Origin: Helicobacter pullorum NCTC 12824
GTDB taxonomy: Bacteria; Campylobacterota; Campylobacteria; Campylobacterales; Helicobacteraceae
Length of the DNA: 64,000 nt
Assembly: GCF_017979475.1 (NCBI RefSeq)
Contig: NZ_JAERIT010000003.1
Span: forward strand, 124,001-188,000
Direction of reading: 5' to 3'
In this document: positions 41,772 to 51,944 of the stretch, piece by piece
How positions within the stretch are numbered: position 1 is the first letter of the stretch
Layout of the letters: every line of letters begins with the position of its first letter
Translations under genes and position numbers: made by a program
Notes under the pieces: model-generated
Database searches by the model: none
The model's input: the letters and a program-made list of their open reading frames with translations, nothing else
Told to the model about the DNA's origin: nothing

Positions 41772-43049
41772 ATGTTGTTTTATAAAATATTTAATCTCAA
41801 GCAAGAAGAGTTTAAGCTCTTTTTGTATGCGGCGAGTTTTATCTTTTTGCTTTTTGCAAGCTATGCTATCTTGCGTCCTTTGCGTGATGCGTTTGGGATA
41901 GAGGGTGGAGATAAAGAGATTAAATGGCTTTTTCTTGCCACCTTTATCACGACACTTCTTGCTTCACTCCTTGCAATGTGGCTTAGCACGAGGGTAAAAC
42001 GCAAAAATTATCTTAATGCTATCTATCTCTTTTTTGCCCTCAATCTCTTAGTCTTTTATATCGCGATGAATCAAGTATCTCCACATACACAAGGCTTTAT
42101 TTGGCTTTGTCGCGTGTTTTATGTGTGGGTATCGGTGTTTAATCTCTTTGCGATTTCTAGTGCGTGGAGTTTGCTTGCTGATGTGTTTAGTAGAGATTCT
42201 AGTAAGCGACTCTTTGGCATTATCTCTGCTGGAGCAAGCCTTGGGAGTATCGTTGGAGCATCAATGGTAAGCTTGCTTGTTACCCATATAGGCAATACAA
42301 ATTTTATTTTTGTTTCTATCGTGTTTTTGCTCCTAGCCTTAGTGATAAAATGGTTTTTACTCCAAGAAGCACACAATCTAGCCCCAAATAAAGAATCTTT
42401 TATGCAAAGATTCCAAAAGCCCATTGGCTCTAAGAATCCTTTTGTGGGATTTAGCCTTATTATGCACTCAAAGTATCTTTTGGCGTTTCTTGCTTTTATT
42501 TTGTTGCTTACAAGTGTCAGCACCTTTTTGTATGTGGAGCAAGCTAGAATCATCAAAGAGCTTTTCCTTACGCGTGAAGAACGCACACAAGCTTTTGCTA
42601 ATATTGATTTTATCGTGCAAATGGCAAGTTTTATTATCCAAATCTTTTTTACTGCAAAGATTGTGGAGTTTTTAGGTATGAAATGGCTGCTTTCTTTGTT
42701 AGGCTTTGTGGTGGGTGTGGGGTTTATTGTCCTAAGCTTTACGCATCCGATGTTTTTGCCCTTTGTGATTGTGATGAGTTTGTGTAGAGTGGGTGAATAT
42801 GCACTTGTAAAGCCCGGACGAGAAATGCTCTTTGTGCCGCTAGATTCAGATTCTAAATACAAAGTCAAAAACTTCTTTGATACTGTGGTGTATCGTGGTG
42901 GTGATGCGATATCTTCACAGCTTGAAGGTGTGCTTATTAAATTTGGAGTGGGCATTACACTTTTAGTGGGTGCAGGATTGTCCTTTATATGGGGAGCTTT
43001 AGGGCTGTATCTTGCAAAGGGGTATGAAAATAAGATAAAAGAAAGTTAA
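41772..43049 (+). CDS. ATP/ADP-translocase-like / MFS-type membrane transporter
   Basis: 425 residues with about 11-12 membrane helices. SYAILRPLRDAFGI near the N-terminus and YALVKPGREMLFVPLDSDSKYKVKNFFDT near the end are typical of bacterial proteins related to nucleotide translocases (COG3202) and usually labelled MFS transporters. The natural substrate in free-living bacteria is not known. I chose ATG 41772 (a GTG 9 bases upstream is possible). The MerR-type promoter directly upstream links it to the electrophile-defence genes. Confidence 0.72.
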   Translation: MLFYKIFNLKQEEFKLFLYAASFIFLLFASYAILRPLRDAFGIEGGDKEIKWLFLATFITTLLASLLAMWLSTRVKRKNYLNAIYLFFALNLLVFYIAMNQVSPHTQGFIWLCRVFYVWVSVFNLFAISSAWSLLADVFSRDSSKRLFGIISAGASLGSIVGASMVSLLVTHIGNTNFIFVSIVFLLLALVIKWFLLQEAHNLAPNKESFMQRFQKPIGSKNPFVGFSLIMHSKYLLAFLAFILLLTSVSTFLYVEQARIIKELFLTREERTQAFANIDFIVQMASFIIQIFFTAKIVEFLGMKWLLSLLGFVVGVGFIVLSFTHPMFLPFVIVMSLCRVGEYALVKPGREMLFVPLDSDSKYKVKNFFDTVVYRGGDAISSQLEGVLIKFGVGITLLVGAGLSFIWGALGLYLAKGYENKIKES

Positions 43050-43185
43050 AAGACTCCTCTTCCCCAAATAAAGAGGAGTCCAAAAACTTAAATAATAAAG
43101 AGTCAAAAATTCTTCGAGGGAAATCCCTCTAAACTAAGTCTTTAAAACTTATGCCCACCCCAAACAAATCTCAAAAAAGATGGGC
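43048..43185 (-). ncRNA. Probable small RNA, about 138 nt
   Basis: On the minus strand an extended -10 promoter leads into a structured, stop-rich sequence. A first hairpin GCCCATC/GGTGGGC starts at the predicted +1. A second, GAGGG-ATTT-CCCTC, is at 43116-43129. A strong GC-rich terminator hairpin GACTCCTCTT/AAGAGGAGTC (43052-43080) is followed by TTTT. No open reading frame with a ribosome site fits. It does not match 6S, SRP, tmRNA or RNase P as far as I can see. The terminator points away from the transporter gene, which supports a separate minus-strand transcript. Confidence 0.6.
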
Positions 43186-43191
43186 AGAGAA

Positions 43192-43200
43192 ATTATAGCA
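43192..43200 (-). promoter_or_regulatory. Extended -10 promoter of the small RNA
   Basis: TGCTATAAT (minus strand) is a perfect TGnTATAAT, placed 6 bases before the predicted first base of the RNA. Confidence 0.6.
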
Positions 43201-43619
43201 AAGAATGCTTAAAGTAAGTGAAATTTTATTTAAATAATCAATACAAATAATATAGCGACAAAAGATTCCTCTATTTCTAGCCTTTGAGAAATTTAATCGT
43301 TCGTGGTTGTGGCAAATATTTCTGTTTATAATAGTTTTAAGTGGTTAGGAATCAAATATAAGAAATTGTGTTTATTGTGTTTGTAATATGTGTTACAAAA
43401 TATTACATTTTATATTTGGTAAAAATAACAAAAATGAATAATTTCATTGCTATAAATTACCTAAATATAGGAATTTATAGAGATAAAAAGATGAAAATTT
43501 TTATATAAATTATATAAAAATTTATATAAAGAAAATGCTAGTTTATGTGATTTTATTACATTTCTTTTTTTATCTAAGGTAGTAAAATAAAAGTGTAAGC
43601 TAAATATAAGGAGGAGAAG
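43201..43619. other. Leader region of the psr operon
   Basis: About 420 bases without a gene. A dyad TGTAATAT...ATATTACA lies at 43382-43407, and long A/T runs follow near 43500. It could hold regulatory sites for the anaerobic reductase operon; no known consensus (Fnr, Fur, NikR) is clearly met. Confidence 0.4.
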
Positions 43620-45899
43620 TTGAGTATTCATCGTAGAGATTTTCTAAAAGGTATGGGGGTAGGCTCTGTGGCATTGGGTATACCCGGGACTCTTGGTGCT
43701 TTTAGCGGAAAAATTGAAGGTTCATCTAAATTCGTCCCTAGCATTTGTGAAATGTGTAGCACTCGTTGTCCTATTGAAGCAAGAGTGGATAATGGGAGCA
43801 AAGTATTTATACAAGGGAATCCCTTTTCTATTGCTACAGGTGGGGCGGTTTGTGCTAGGGGAGGTTCAGGAGTAAGTCAGCTTTATGATCCAAATCGCCT
43901 TGTTAATCCTATTATGAGAGTGGGAGAGAGAGGGGAAGGCAAATGGAAAGAGGTCAGTTGGGAAGAAGCGTATGGGTATATTGCAAAGAAACTGAATGAA
44001 ATTAAAGAAAAATACGGAGCACATACGGTTGCATTTGCATCAAAAACGGGTCCTGAACAAACCTTTTTAAATCAATTTGCTTATGCTTATGGTAGTCCAA
44101 ATATTTTTGATCATGGGAATACTTGTCCTTCAGGCTATACTACAGCGTTAATGAGTGTGTATGGAAATGGCGGAGTAAGCAGAGATTTTGCAAATTGTAA
44201 GTTTATGCTGAATTTTGGACATAATGTGTATGAAGGTATGGTGATTAGCTATGCAAGAGGTATTACACAGGCATTAGAAAATGGCTGTAAATTGGTTTCC
44301 CTTGATCCGAGATTTTCTATTTTGTCTTCAAAAGCAAGTGAGTGGATTCCAATTCGCCCGGGTGGAGATGCTGCCTTTATGATGGCTTTTTTGCATACCT
44401 TGATTTTTGAAGAGTTGTATGATAAAAAATTTGTTGAAAAATACACTATCGGCTTTGATAAGCTTAAAGAAAGCATTAAAGATTATACTCCAGAAAAAAT
44501 GGCAAAAGAATGCGATATTCCTGCTGATAAAATCATCGCACTAACTAGAGAGTGTGCGAGTTTCGCACCGCATTGTATGGTGGATTTTGGGCATAGGGCG
44601 ACATTTACTCCAGAAGAGATTGAATTTAGGCGTTCTATTGCAATTGCAAACGCACTTTTGGGGAATATGGAAGTTAAAGGTGGATTGTATTTTCCAAAAG
44701 GAGCTGGAATCTACAATAAAATCGCAGGAGAAAAGGTAGCACCTATATTTAAAGGCTCGATTCTTCCAAAACTTCCAGAGCCAAAACAGCCTCGCATTGA
44801 CTTTGTAGATGTTAAAGAAGGGGAATTTAGCAAGATTCCTAAGAATCGTGGTGTTTATAGCAAAATTTATGAATGTATTTTAAGTGGTAATCCTTATGCA
44901 CTAAAAGGTGTGTTTATTACGCGTTCTAATCCTGTGATGACGGTGGCAGGCTCTGATTCTGTGGTGGAGGCGATTAAAAAGCTTGAGTTATTTGTGTGTG
45001 TGGATGTTTATATTTCAGATACCGCACAATATGCAGATATTATATTGCCAGAATCTACTTATTTGGAGAGAGATGAGCAATTTTTGGCAAATAATGGAAA
45101 AAATCCGGGCTATCAAGTGCGTCAAAAAGTAGTAAAAACGATTGGAAATACAAAGCCCTCTTGGCAAATTTATTTGGAACTTGCACAAAAAATGGGTTAT
45201 GGCGATGCATTTCCTTATAAAGATATGGACGATTTTAGAATGAAGCAGGGATATGAGTATCCAGAAGATATGTTTGAAATCAAGCATAAAGGCTTGATGA
45301 GCTATGGAATCCCTCTTCTTGCTAGAGATCCAGAAAGTGTTAAAAAATTTGTAGAGAAATACCCTAATTCTAAGCAGTTTTTGGATTCTGATAATGAGTT
45401 TGCAGAGTTTTTGAAATGTAATACCAAAAGTGGAAAAATAGAGCTTTATGATGAAGTGTTGCAAAAAGCTTGTGGTAGAGGAGGATTGACTTATAATGAT
45501 CCAAAACTAAAAGGTGATGGGGATTTTTATTTTATTCAAGGCAAAACCGCGGTGCATACAAATGGGCATACAGCTAATGTTCCATGGCTTAATACTTTGA
45601 TGAATGATAATGCAGTGTGGATTCATGAAAAAGTGGCAAAAAAGATGAATCTCAAAAAAGGAGATAAAATCAAAATTACAAGCAAAAATGGAAGCCAAAT
45701 TGGCAGTGTTTTGCCGACAATTGGGATTAGAGAGGATACGCTTTTTGCGTATTTTGGTTTTGGACATACAAGCAAGCACAATACCATTTCTTATGGCAAA
45801 GGATTGAGTGCGGGGCATTTGCTAGAAAATACTATTTCGCCTGTGGCAGGAAATAATGTGCATACAATTGGCGTAAAAATTCAAAAGGTTGAGGGGTAA
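43620..45899 (+). CDS. psrA: Polysulfide/thiosulfate reductase molybdopterin subunit PsrA/PhsA
   Basis: 759 residues. A Tat signal with the twin-arginine RRDFLKG stands at residues 5-11. The 4Fe-4S site CEMCSTRC plus a fourth Cys in GGAVCARGG follows. The NTCPSGY segment carries the Cys expected to bind molybdenum, and late GHTANVPWLN belongs to the cofactor domain. It reduces sulfur compounds in the periplasm as part of anaerobic respiration. The start is TTG with a strong AAGGAGG; any later start would lose the Tat signal. psrB and psrC follow directly. Confidence 0.87.
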   Translation: MSIHRRDFLKGMGVGSVALGIPGTLGAFSGKIEGSSKFVPSICEMCSTRCPIEARVDNGSKVFIQGNPFSIATGGAVCARGGSGVSQLYDPNRLVNPIMRVGERGEGKWKEVSWEEAYGYIAKKLNEIKEKYGAHTVAFASKTGPEQTFLNQFAYAYGSPNIFDHGNTCPSGYTTALMSVYGNGGVSRDFANCKFMLNFGHNVYEGMVISYARGITQALENGCKLVSLDPRFSILSSKASEWIPIRPGGDAAFMMAFLHTLIFEELYDKKFVEKYTIGFDKLKESIKDYTPEKMAKECDIPADKIIALTRECASFAPHCMVDFGHRATFTPEEIEFRRSIAIANALLGNMEVKGGLYFPKGAGIYNKIAGEKVAPIFKGSILPKLPEPKQPRIDFVDVKEGEFSKIPKNRGVYSKIYECILSGNPYALKGVFITRSNPVMTVAGSDSVVEAIKKLELFVCVDVYISDTAQYADIILPESTYLERDEQFLANNGKNPGYQVRQKVVKTIGNTKPSWQIYLELAQKMGYGDAFPYKDMDDFRMKQGYEYPEDMFEIKHKGLMSYGIPLLARDPESVKKFVEKYPNSKQFLDSDNEFAEFLKCNTKSGKIELYDEVLQKACGRGGLTYNDPKLKGDGDFYFIQGKTAVHTNGHTANVPWLNTLMNDNAVWIHEKVAKKMNLKKGDKIKITSKNGSQIGSVLPTIGIREDTLFAYFGFGHTSKHNTISYGKGLSAGHLLENTISPVAGNNVHTIGVKIQKVEG

Positions 45900-45902
45900 A
45901 AA

Positions 45903-46472
45903 ATGGCAAAATATGCAATGATTCACGATTCTATAAAATGTATTGGTTGTCAAGGTTGCACGATTGCTTGTAGGAGCGAAAATGCAGTTCCTGATGGCTT
46001 TTTTAGGCTTAAAGTAAAAATGGATGGACCCCATGGAGTTTTTCCAAATTTGTCTTTTAATTATGTGAGGCATTCTTGTGAAATGTGCGAACATACGCCC
46101 TGTGTGACGGTTTGTCCAACCCATGCTTCATTTATGGATGAAGATGGGATTGTGGATATTGATGCAAATAAATGCGTGGGCTGTCTTTATTGTGTGGTGG
46201 CTTGTCCATATAATGCGCGTTATGTCAATCCAGAAACAAAAGTTCCAGATAAGTGTAATTTTTGTAAGCATACCCACCTAAAGCAATATGGAGAGCCTGC
46301 TTGTGTTGCAGTATGTCCTACAGATGCGTTGATTTTTGGGGATTTAGATGATCCAAATAGTCCGATTTTTGATATTTTATCCACAAAACCTTTTATCACA
46401 AACAAGCCACATTTGGGGACAAAGCCAAAATTATTTGTTATTCCTAACAACAAAGGAGGTATTGAGCTATGA
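45903..46472 (+). CDS. psrB: Four-cluster ferredoxin subunit PsrB
   Basis: 189 residues with four cysteine clusters: CIGCQGCTIAC, CEMCEHTPCVTVC, CVGCLYCVVAC and CNFCKH...CVAVCP. They hold four 4Fe-4S centres, as in DmsB/PsrB. It passes electrons from the membrane subunit to PsrA. No signal peptide is present, so it is exported with PsrA by the Tat system. It starts 3 bases after psrA and overlaps psrC by 4 bases. Confidence 0.92.
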   Translation: MAKYAMIHDSIKCIGCQGCTIACRSENAVPDGFFRLKVKMDGPHGVFPNLSFNYVRHSCEMCEHTPCVTVCPTHASFMDEDGIVDIDANKCVGCLYCVVACPYNARYVNPETKVPDKCNFCKHTHLKQYGEPACVAVCPTDALIFGDLDDPNSPIFDILSTKPFITNKPHLGTKPKLFVIPNNKGGIEL

Positions 46473-47431
46473 ATGAGATTTGGGGACCGGAGAATCCGAG
46501 TATTGTATGGCATTGGTTGATTGCAGTTTATTTGTTTTTGGCGGGATTATCGAGCGGGGCGATGATGACGGCTTTGAGTGTGGAGTGGATGAATCCACAA
46601 AAGAAAGCCCCATGGGACGCATTTGTAAGAGCGGGAGTTTTGATTGCTCCATTGACAATTATTTTGGGATTAGTGCTTTTGATTTTTGATTTGACAAAAC
46701 CACTTAATTTTTATCGTTTGCTGATTACCTATAATTTTAGCTCGGTGATGTCTTTGGGGGTGTTGTTGCTTCTTTTTTATACTCCGCTTTCTGTGGTATA
46801 TGCAGTGATGAGGTATAGAAATGCACTTGAAAATAGCTTTTTGGGCGGATTAATGAAAACATTTAGTGGAATCTTAGATTGGCTTGAAGCACATTCTCTT
46901 TGGTTTGGACGATTGGTATTTGCTTTGGCTGCGGGTGTGGGGGTTTATACAGGATTCCTTCTTTCTGCGGTGCAAACATTCCCTCTTTATAATAGTCCTA
47001 TTTTGCCTATTTTATTTCTTGCAAGTGGTTTATCTAGCGGAATTGCAGCTTGTATCTGTGTGGGATTGTTGTTTTTTGAAAAAGAAGTTTCACAAAATAC
47101 TACTAAATATCTTTTGACAATGGATTTGCGGGTTATTCCTATTGAATCTTTGTTGCTTTTTGCACTTTTTGTGGGTTTATATTTTCAAGGAGGAGAAAAA
47201 GCGATAGCTGCAATTACTGCTTTAAGTGTTGGGGCTTGGGCGTGGGTATTTTGGCTTGGGGTGATTGGCTTTAGCGTGGTTATTCCGAGTGTGATTGCAT
47301 TAACGGCACTTAAAAATCATGCCTATAAGGTTAATTTCATTCTTTTGAATGCGGTTTCTATTATGATTGGGGTTTTTGCATTAAGAATGTATATTTTGTA
47401 TGCAGGGCAATTGCATTTGGGGATTTTATAA
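46469..47431 (+). CDS. psrC: NrfD-type membrane subunit PsrC
   Basis: 320 residues with about eight membrane helices. WHWLIAVYLFLAGLSSGAMM is the characteristic NrfD/PsrC beginning. It takes electrons from menaquinol in the membrane for PsrB/PsrA. The start overlaps the psrB stop (ATGA), and the 3' end overlaps the convergent flavoprotein gene by a few bases. Confidence 0.92.
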   Translation: MNEIWGPENPSIVWHWLIAVYLFLAGLSSGAMMTALSVEWMNPQKKAPWDAFVRAGVLIAPLTIILGLVLLIFDLTKPLNFYRLLITYNFSSVMSLGVLLLLFYTPLSVVYAVMRYRNALENSFLGGLMKTFSGILDWLEAHSLWFGRLVFALAAGVGVYTGFLLSAVQTFPLYNSPILPILFLASGLSSGIAACICVGLLFFEKEVSQNTTKYLLTMDLRVIPIESLLLFALFVGLYFQGGEKAIAAITALSVGAWAWVFWLGVIGFSVVIPSVIALTALKNHAYKVNFILLNAVSIMIGVFALRMYILYAGQLHLGIL

Positions 47432-48658
47432 TCCCCTTTGTGCTAAGTGGGTGCTTATGGCTTTTGTGCAAGCCCACGCACTAGCCCACGCAAAAGCAAG
47501 ATTATATCCACCTCTATTACCAACTATATCTAGCATTTCTCCGATGAGATAGAGATTTTTAAACTTTTTGCTTTCAAAGGTTTGTTTTGAAATTTCATTT
47601 CCACTTACACCGCCTCCACTGACTTCCGCACTTTCAAAGCCATAATAACTTGGAGAATCTAAAAGTAGGTTTTTGAGTGTGTAGATTGTGTGTTTGATGG
47701 TTTTTGTGTTGGTGATTTTTAATTTGAGATTCTCGCTTAATAGTTGAGCTAGTTTGGGGTGAATAAAGCCGCTTAAAATTTCTTTTGTGCTTCTATTTGG
47801 GTAGCTTTTGATAAGATAAATCAAAGACTTTTCAAGTTGTTGGGAGGAAAAATTAGGCAATAAATCTAAGATGATTTTTGGATTTTTGGCTTGGTGCAAA
47901 TAGGATGAAAGATCCAAAATGCCAAAGCCAGATACTCCATAATTGGTAAAAAGTATATCATCATAGGTTTTAAATAGAGTGGCATCATCGTCCTTTAGGG
48001 TGATGTTTGCTTTGATTTTAATACCGCTTAGATTGTTAATAGCAGTAGAGTTGAGTTTAAGAGGGACTAAAGAAGGGTAGGTGGGTAGAATCTCTAATCC
48101 TAATTTTTGAGCCAGAAGTAAGCCTTTGTCGCTTCCTCCGAGTTTTGGTGAGGCTTCACTGCCACAAGCAAGAATAACATGTGAAAAAGTATAAGAATTT
48201 TGGGTGCTTTGGAGGCAAAAAGATTCTTCTTTGTAAGAAAGAGAAAGAATTTCTTCTTGCAACTTCAAGGAAATATGAGATTCTTTGAGTAGGGATTCAA
48301 AGATATTGATGACAGATTTTGCACTGCTAGAGGCTGGATAGATTTTGCCATTATCTTTGCATTCTAAGAATAATCCGATTTTTTTGCAATGCTTTTCAAA
48401 AGCAAAATAATCAAAATTATTAAGAATAGTTTGGATTTCTTGAGGGGTGAAACTTGTACTTTGGTAGTATGAGTGTTTTAGGTTTTTATTGTGAATGTTG
48501 CAATGCCCATTACCGGTGGCTAGGAGTTTTTTGCCAAGGGTTTTATTTTTGTCAAAAAGAATAAGGGGAATCTTCAAAGAAGCAAGCAAGGTTGCACAAA
48601 AGATTCCACTAGCACCTGCACCGATGATAGCTATTTTGAAATTATTGGAAACTCCCAT
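47426..48658 (-). CDS. HI0933/BaiN-family FAD-dependent oxidoreductase
   Basis: 410 residues. The Rossmann FAD motif [16 protein letters not shown] starts at about residue 10, followed by [14 protein letters not shown], which marks the HI0933 family, and the C-terminal [14 protein letters not shown] and [17 protein letters not shown]. Members are flavoproteins of mostly unknown substrate. It overlaps accA by 17 bases and is the last gene of the fatty-acid operon on the minus strand. Confidence 0.88.
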   Translation of the reverse strand: MGVSNNFKIAIIGAGASGIFCATLLASLKIPLILFDKNKTLGKKLLATGNGHCNIHNKNLKHSYYQSTSFTPQEIQTILNNFDYFAFEKHCKKIGLFLECKDNGKIYPASSSAKSVINIFESLLKESHISLKLQEEILSLSYKEESFCLQSTQNSYTFSHVILACGSEASPKLGGSDKGLLLAQKLGLEILPTYPSLVPLKLNSTAINNLSGIKIKANITLKDDDATLFKTYDDILFTNYGVSGFGILDLSSYLHQAKNPKIILDLLPNFSSQQLEKSLIYLIKSYPNRSTKEILSGFIHPKLAQLLSENLKLKITNTKTIKHTIYTLKNLLLDSPSYYGFESAEVSGGGVSGNEISKQTFESKKFKNLYLIGEMLDIVGNRGGYNLAFAWASAWACTKAISTHLAQRGL

Positions 48659-49568
48659 AAGACATTAGCTTATCATAGCGTGTTTGCAGATAGTTTTTAT
48701 CATTTTGAATCTCTTTTAGTGAATTTAAAAAATATTCTTTGATGGCTTGTGCAGCCCCTTCTTTGTCTCTATGTGCTCCAATGATTGGCTCTTTGATGAT
48801 ATCATCAATGAGTTTTGCGGCTTTTAATTCATTGGGTGTGATTTTGAGTGCTTGCGTGGCATTTTCAATTTTACTTGGGTCATTCCATAAAATTGCCGCA
48901 CAGCCCTCTGGGGAGATTACGCTAAACACAGAGTATTCCATCATTGCAAGCCTATCAGCAACGCTAATGGCTAAAGCTCCGCCACTTCCTCCCTCACCTA
49001 TAACAATAGAGATTGTGGGGATTTTAAGTTGGCTAAATTCTTGAAGATTCTTTGCAATGGCTTCGCTTTGCCCTCTTTCTTCTGCACCAACTCCGGGATA
49101 TGCACCGGGCGTATCTACAAACATTAAAAGCGGAATTTCAAATTTTTCAGCCATTTTTGCAACACGCAAGGCTTTGCGATAGCCTTCTGGGTTTGGCATA
49201 CCAAAATTTCTTTGCAGTTTGTTTTTGGTCCCTCTACCTTTTTCTTCGCCAATTACCATTACTTTTTGATGGTCAATTTTCCCCAAAAAACAAACAATGG
49301 CATTATCATCGCTAAAATGTCTATCGCCATGAATTTCTATTGAATCTTTTAATAAAATTCCTATATAATCCATCGCATAGGGTCTATCAGGGTGTCTAGC
49401 TAATTGTAGCTTTTGGTAATCTGAGAGATTTGAATAAACTCTTTCTACTTCTTTTTCTAAATCTTTTTGAAGAATCTCTATGGCGTGTGTATCGCCCTTG
49501 AGTTGGGCAGTCGCGATATTTTCTTGAAGTGTTTTGATTTTGAGTTCGAAATCTAAATAGGTTGCCAC
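48642..49568 (-). CDS. accA: Acetyl-CoA carboxylase carboxyltransferase subunit alpha
   Basis: 308 residues. Typical segments are [43 protein letters not shown] and [12 protein letters not shown]. Together with AccD it carries carboxyl from biotin to acetyl-CoA, the first step of fatty acid synthesis. The start codon is GTG (49568), five bases after the fabF stop. The order fabG-acpP-fabF-accA is as in H. pylori. Confidence 0.95.
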   Translation of the reverse strand: MATYLDFELKIKTLQENIATAQLKGDTHAIEILQKDLEKEVERVYSNLSDYQKLQLARHPDRPYAMDYIGILLKDSIEIHGDRHFSDDNAIVCFLGKIDHQKVMVIGEEKGRGTKNKLQRNFGMPNPEGYRKALRVAKMAEKFEIPLLMFVDTPGAYPGVGAEERGQSEAIAKNLQEFSQLKIPTISIVIGEGGSGGALAISVADRLAMMEYSVFSVISPEGCAAILWNDPSKIENATQALKITPNELKAAKLIDDIIKEPIIGAHRDKEGAAQAIKEYFLNSLKEIQNDKNYLQTRYDKLMSYGSFQ

Positions 49569-49573
49569 TTTAT

Positions 49574-50803
49574 TTACACTCTTTTGAAAATCACTACCCC
49601 ATTGGTCCCACCAAAACCAAAGGAATTGCTCATGATTGTGTCAATTTTTGCTTCTCTAGCAACATTTGGAATATAATCTAAATCGCAATCGGGGTCTTTT
49701 TGCGTTTGATTGATTGTTGGGGGCAATATTCCTTTTTGCATTGCCATGATAGAAATAACTGCCTCTAGTCCTCCAGCAGCACCAAGACAATGCCCAATTT
49801 GTCCTTTTGTTGAGCTTACAGGAGGGACAGAACCATTGAATACTTTTTTTAATGCCAATGTTTCATAGTAATCGTTGTATTTGGTGCTAGTCCCGTGTGC
49901 ATTGATATAATCAACTTGAGTATTTGCCATAGTAAGTGCCGCTTTCATTGCTCTATAAGCACCTTCTCCTTCGGGAGCTGGTGTAGTAATGTGATTTGCG
50001 TCTCCGCTTTCACCAAATCCAACTAATTCTGCATAAATCTTAGCACCCCTAGCTTTTGCGATTTCATAATCTTCCAATACAAGAGCCGCAGCCCCTTCTC
50101 CCATAACAAAACCACTTCTTTGTGCATCAAAAGGTCTTGAAGCGAGCTGTGGTTCATCATTCCTATCACAAAGTGCTTTCATCGCTGCAAATCCACCAAT
50201 TCCAACTCCACATATCGCAGATTCCGCGGCCACTACAAGCATTCTATCCGCGCTATTTAACATAATGGTTTTAGCAGCTTCAATAATGCCATGAGTCCCT
50301 GCCGCACACGCTGTAACGCTTGCTAGATTTGGTCCTTTTAGTGAAAAATCAATCGAGATAAATCCACCAAGCATATTAACTAATGCAGAAGGAATAAAAA
50401 ATGGAGAAATGCGTCTAGGACCTTTTTCAAAATTAATTACAGAGTTTTTTTCGATATTTCCTAATCCGCCAATACCAGAAGCGGAGCTGATTCCAAATCT
50501 TTCACCATCTACAAGTAAATTCTTTTGTGAATCTACTAGCCCACTATCTTCCATAGCTTCTTTGGAGGCTTTAATGCCAAGCTGAATAAATCGGTCTGCT
50601 TTTTTGACTTCTTTAGCATCCATTACGCTATTTGGATCAAAATCCGTAATTTCTGCAGCAATTTTTACGGGAAATTCCGAAGCGTCAAAAGAGGAGATTG
50701 TTTTAATTCCACATTTTCCTTCGATAATAGCTCTAAAAGAATCTTCTCTATTTAATCCCAAAGAATTAATCATTCCTATTCCTGTAACTACTACTCTTCG
50801 CAT
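49574..50803 (-). CDS. fabF: 3-oxoacyl-ACP synthase II
   Basis: 409 residues. The condensing-enzyme triad is visible: Cys in [11 protein letters not shown], His in [11 protein letters not shown] and His in [12 protein letters not shown]. It elongates acyl-ACP with malonyl-ACP. It ends with the usual [14 protein letters not shown]. It lies between acpP and accA. Confidence 0.96.
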   Translation of the reverse strand: MRRVVVTGIGMINSLGLNREDSFRAIIEGKCGIKTISSFDASEFPVKIAAEITDFDPNSVMDAKEVKKADRFIQLGIKASKEAMEDSGLVDSQKNLLVDGERFGISSASGIGGLGNIEKNSVINFEKGPRRISPFFIPSALVNMLGGFISIDFSLKGPNLASVTACAAGTHGIIEAAKTIMLNSADRMLVVAAESAICGVGIGGFAAMKALCDRNDEPQLASRPFDAQRSGFVMGEGAAALVLEDYEIAKARGAKIYAELVGFGESGDANHITTPAPEGEGAYRAMKAALTMANTQVDYINAHGTSTKYNDYYETLALKKVFNGSVPPVSSTKGQIGHCLGAAGGLEAVISIMAMQKGILPPTINQTQKDPDCDLDYIPNVAREAKIDTIMSNSFGFGGTNGVVIFKRV

Positions 50804-50858
50804 TTTCTATCCTCGCATATATAATTTTGTGTATGCCAAAAAGGCATACTTTATGTTT

Positions 50859-51092
50859 TTAGTTTTTTGCTTTTTCGATATAAGCTACAATATCGCCAAC
50901 GGTTGAAATTTTTTCTGCATCTTCATCAGGCACATTAATATCAAATTTTTCTTCTAATGCCATAACAAGCTCTACAACATCCAAAGAATCTGCACCTAAA
51001 TCTTCTACAAATCTTGATTCAGGCTTTATTTCACCTTCATTTACATTGAGCTGCTCTACTACAACTGCCTTTACATCATCAAAAATTGCCAT
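50859..51092 (-). CDS. acpP: Acyl carrier protein
   Basis: 77 residues, strongly acidic. The phosphopantetheine serine is in [15 protein letters not shown]. It carries growing acyl chains. It lies 55 bases upstream of fabF and 66 bases downstream of fabG. AAGGAG precedes the ATG. Confidence 0.97.
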   Translation of the reverse strand: MAIFDDVKAVVVEQLNVNEGEIKPESRFVEDLGADSLDVVELVMALEEKFDINVPDEDAEKISTVGDIVAYIEKAKN

Positions 51093-51158
51093 TTAAATCT
51101 CCTTACAAAAATTCATAAATTGTTATTGTATCTAAGTTTTTCTTAAAAAAATTAAATT

Positions 51159-51902
51159 TTACATATATAATCCGCCATTTACTTTTAAAACCTCGCCAGT
51201 GATATAGTTTGCGTGGTCTGAAAGTAAAAATGCAACTGCTCCTGCAACCTCTTTGCCATTTCCAAATCTACCCAGTGGAATATTTGCAGCATAAGAAGCT
51301 TTGATTTCTTCTTTTAGGTTTTCTGTCATATCGCTTTGAATGAATCCCGGAGTAATGCAATTAAAGCGGATTGCTTTGCTTCCACCTTCTTTGGCAAAGG
51401 ATTTTGTCATAGCTATCATACCGCCTTTGCTAGCTGCATAATTGCATTGCCCAATATTGCCGATTTCTCCTATGATAGAGGCGATATTAACTACGCTGCC
51501 ATAACCTTGTTTTCTCATAATTTTTAATGCTTCTCTGCAACCAATAAAACAAGAAGTGAGATTAGCCTCTAAAACCCCATTAAAATCTTCTACCTGCATG
51601 CGCATAGAAAGTTTATCGTTGGTAATGCCTGCATTATTGACAAGATAGCTTAATTCTCCATCGCTACTAAGAATTGCTTCTATCCCGGCGATAAAATCTT
51701 TTTCATTAGTCGCATCAAAGCAAATAACAGCGGCTTGTCCTCCATTATTTTCTATTTCTTTTTTGAGATTATCTGCAAGTTCGGGTTTGGAGCGATAATT
51801 AATCCACACTTTTAAGCCCATTTGAGCGAGTTCTTTTGCAATTTCTGCACCAATTCCTTTGCTTGCACCTGTGATTAAAACATTTTTTCCGCGAAATTTC
51901 AT
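51159..51902 (-). CDS. fabG: 3-oxoacyl-ACP reductase
   Basis: 247 residues of the short-chain dehydrogenase family. The NADPH motif TGASKGIG is near the N-terminus, NNAGIT follows, and the catalytic YAASKGG is in place. The C-terminus ends GEVLKVNGGLYM. It reduces 3-oxoacyl-ACP in fatty acid elongation and heads the acpP-fabF-accA run. Confidence 0.95.
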   Translation of the reverse strand: MKFRGKNVLITGASKGIGAEIAKELAQMGLKVWINYRSKPELADNLKKEIENNGGQAAVICFDATNEKDFIAGIEAILSSDGELSYLVNNAGITNDKLSMRMQVEDFNGVLEANLTSCFIGCREALKIMRKQGYGSVVNIASIIGEIGNIGQCNYAASKGGMIAMTKSFAKEGGSKAIRFNCITPGFIQSDMTENLKEEIKASYAANIPLGRFGNGKEVAGAVAFLLSDHANYITGEVLKVNGGLYM

Positions 51903-51944
51903 TCTCTTTCCTTATGTTTGTTAAAATCCAAATTATACACAAAA

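Noticed and set aside
43120-43186. Minus-strand reading ending FLRFVWGGHKF, like the end of an outer-membrane barrel
   Set aside because: A stop lies 16 codons upstream and the segment sits between promoter and hairpins of the proposed small RNA, so a non-coding RNA explains it better.
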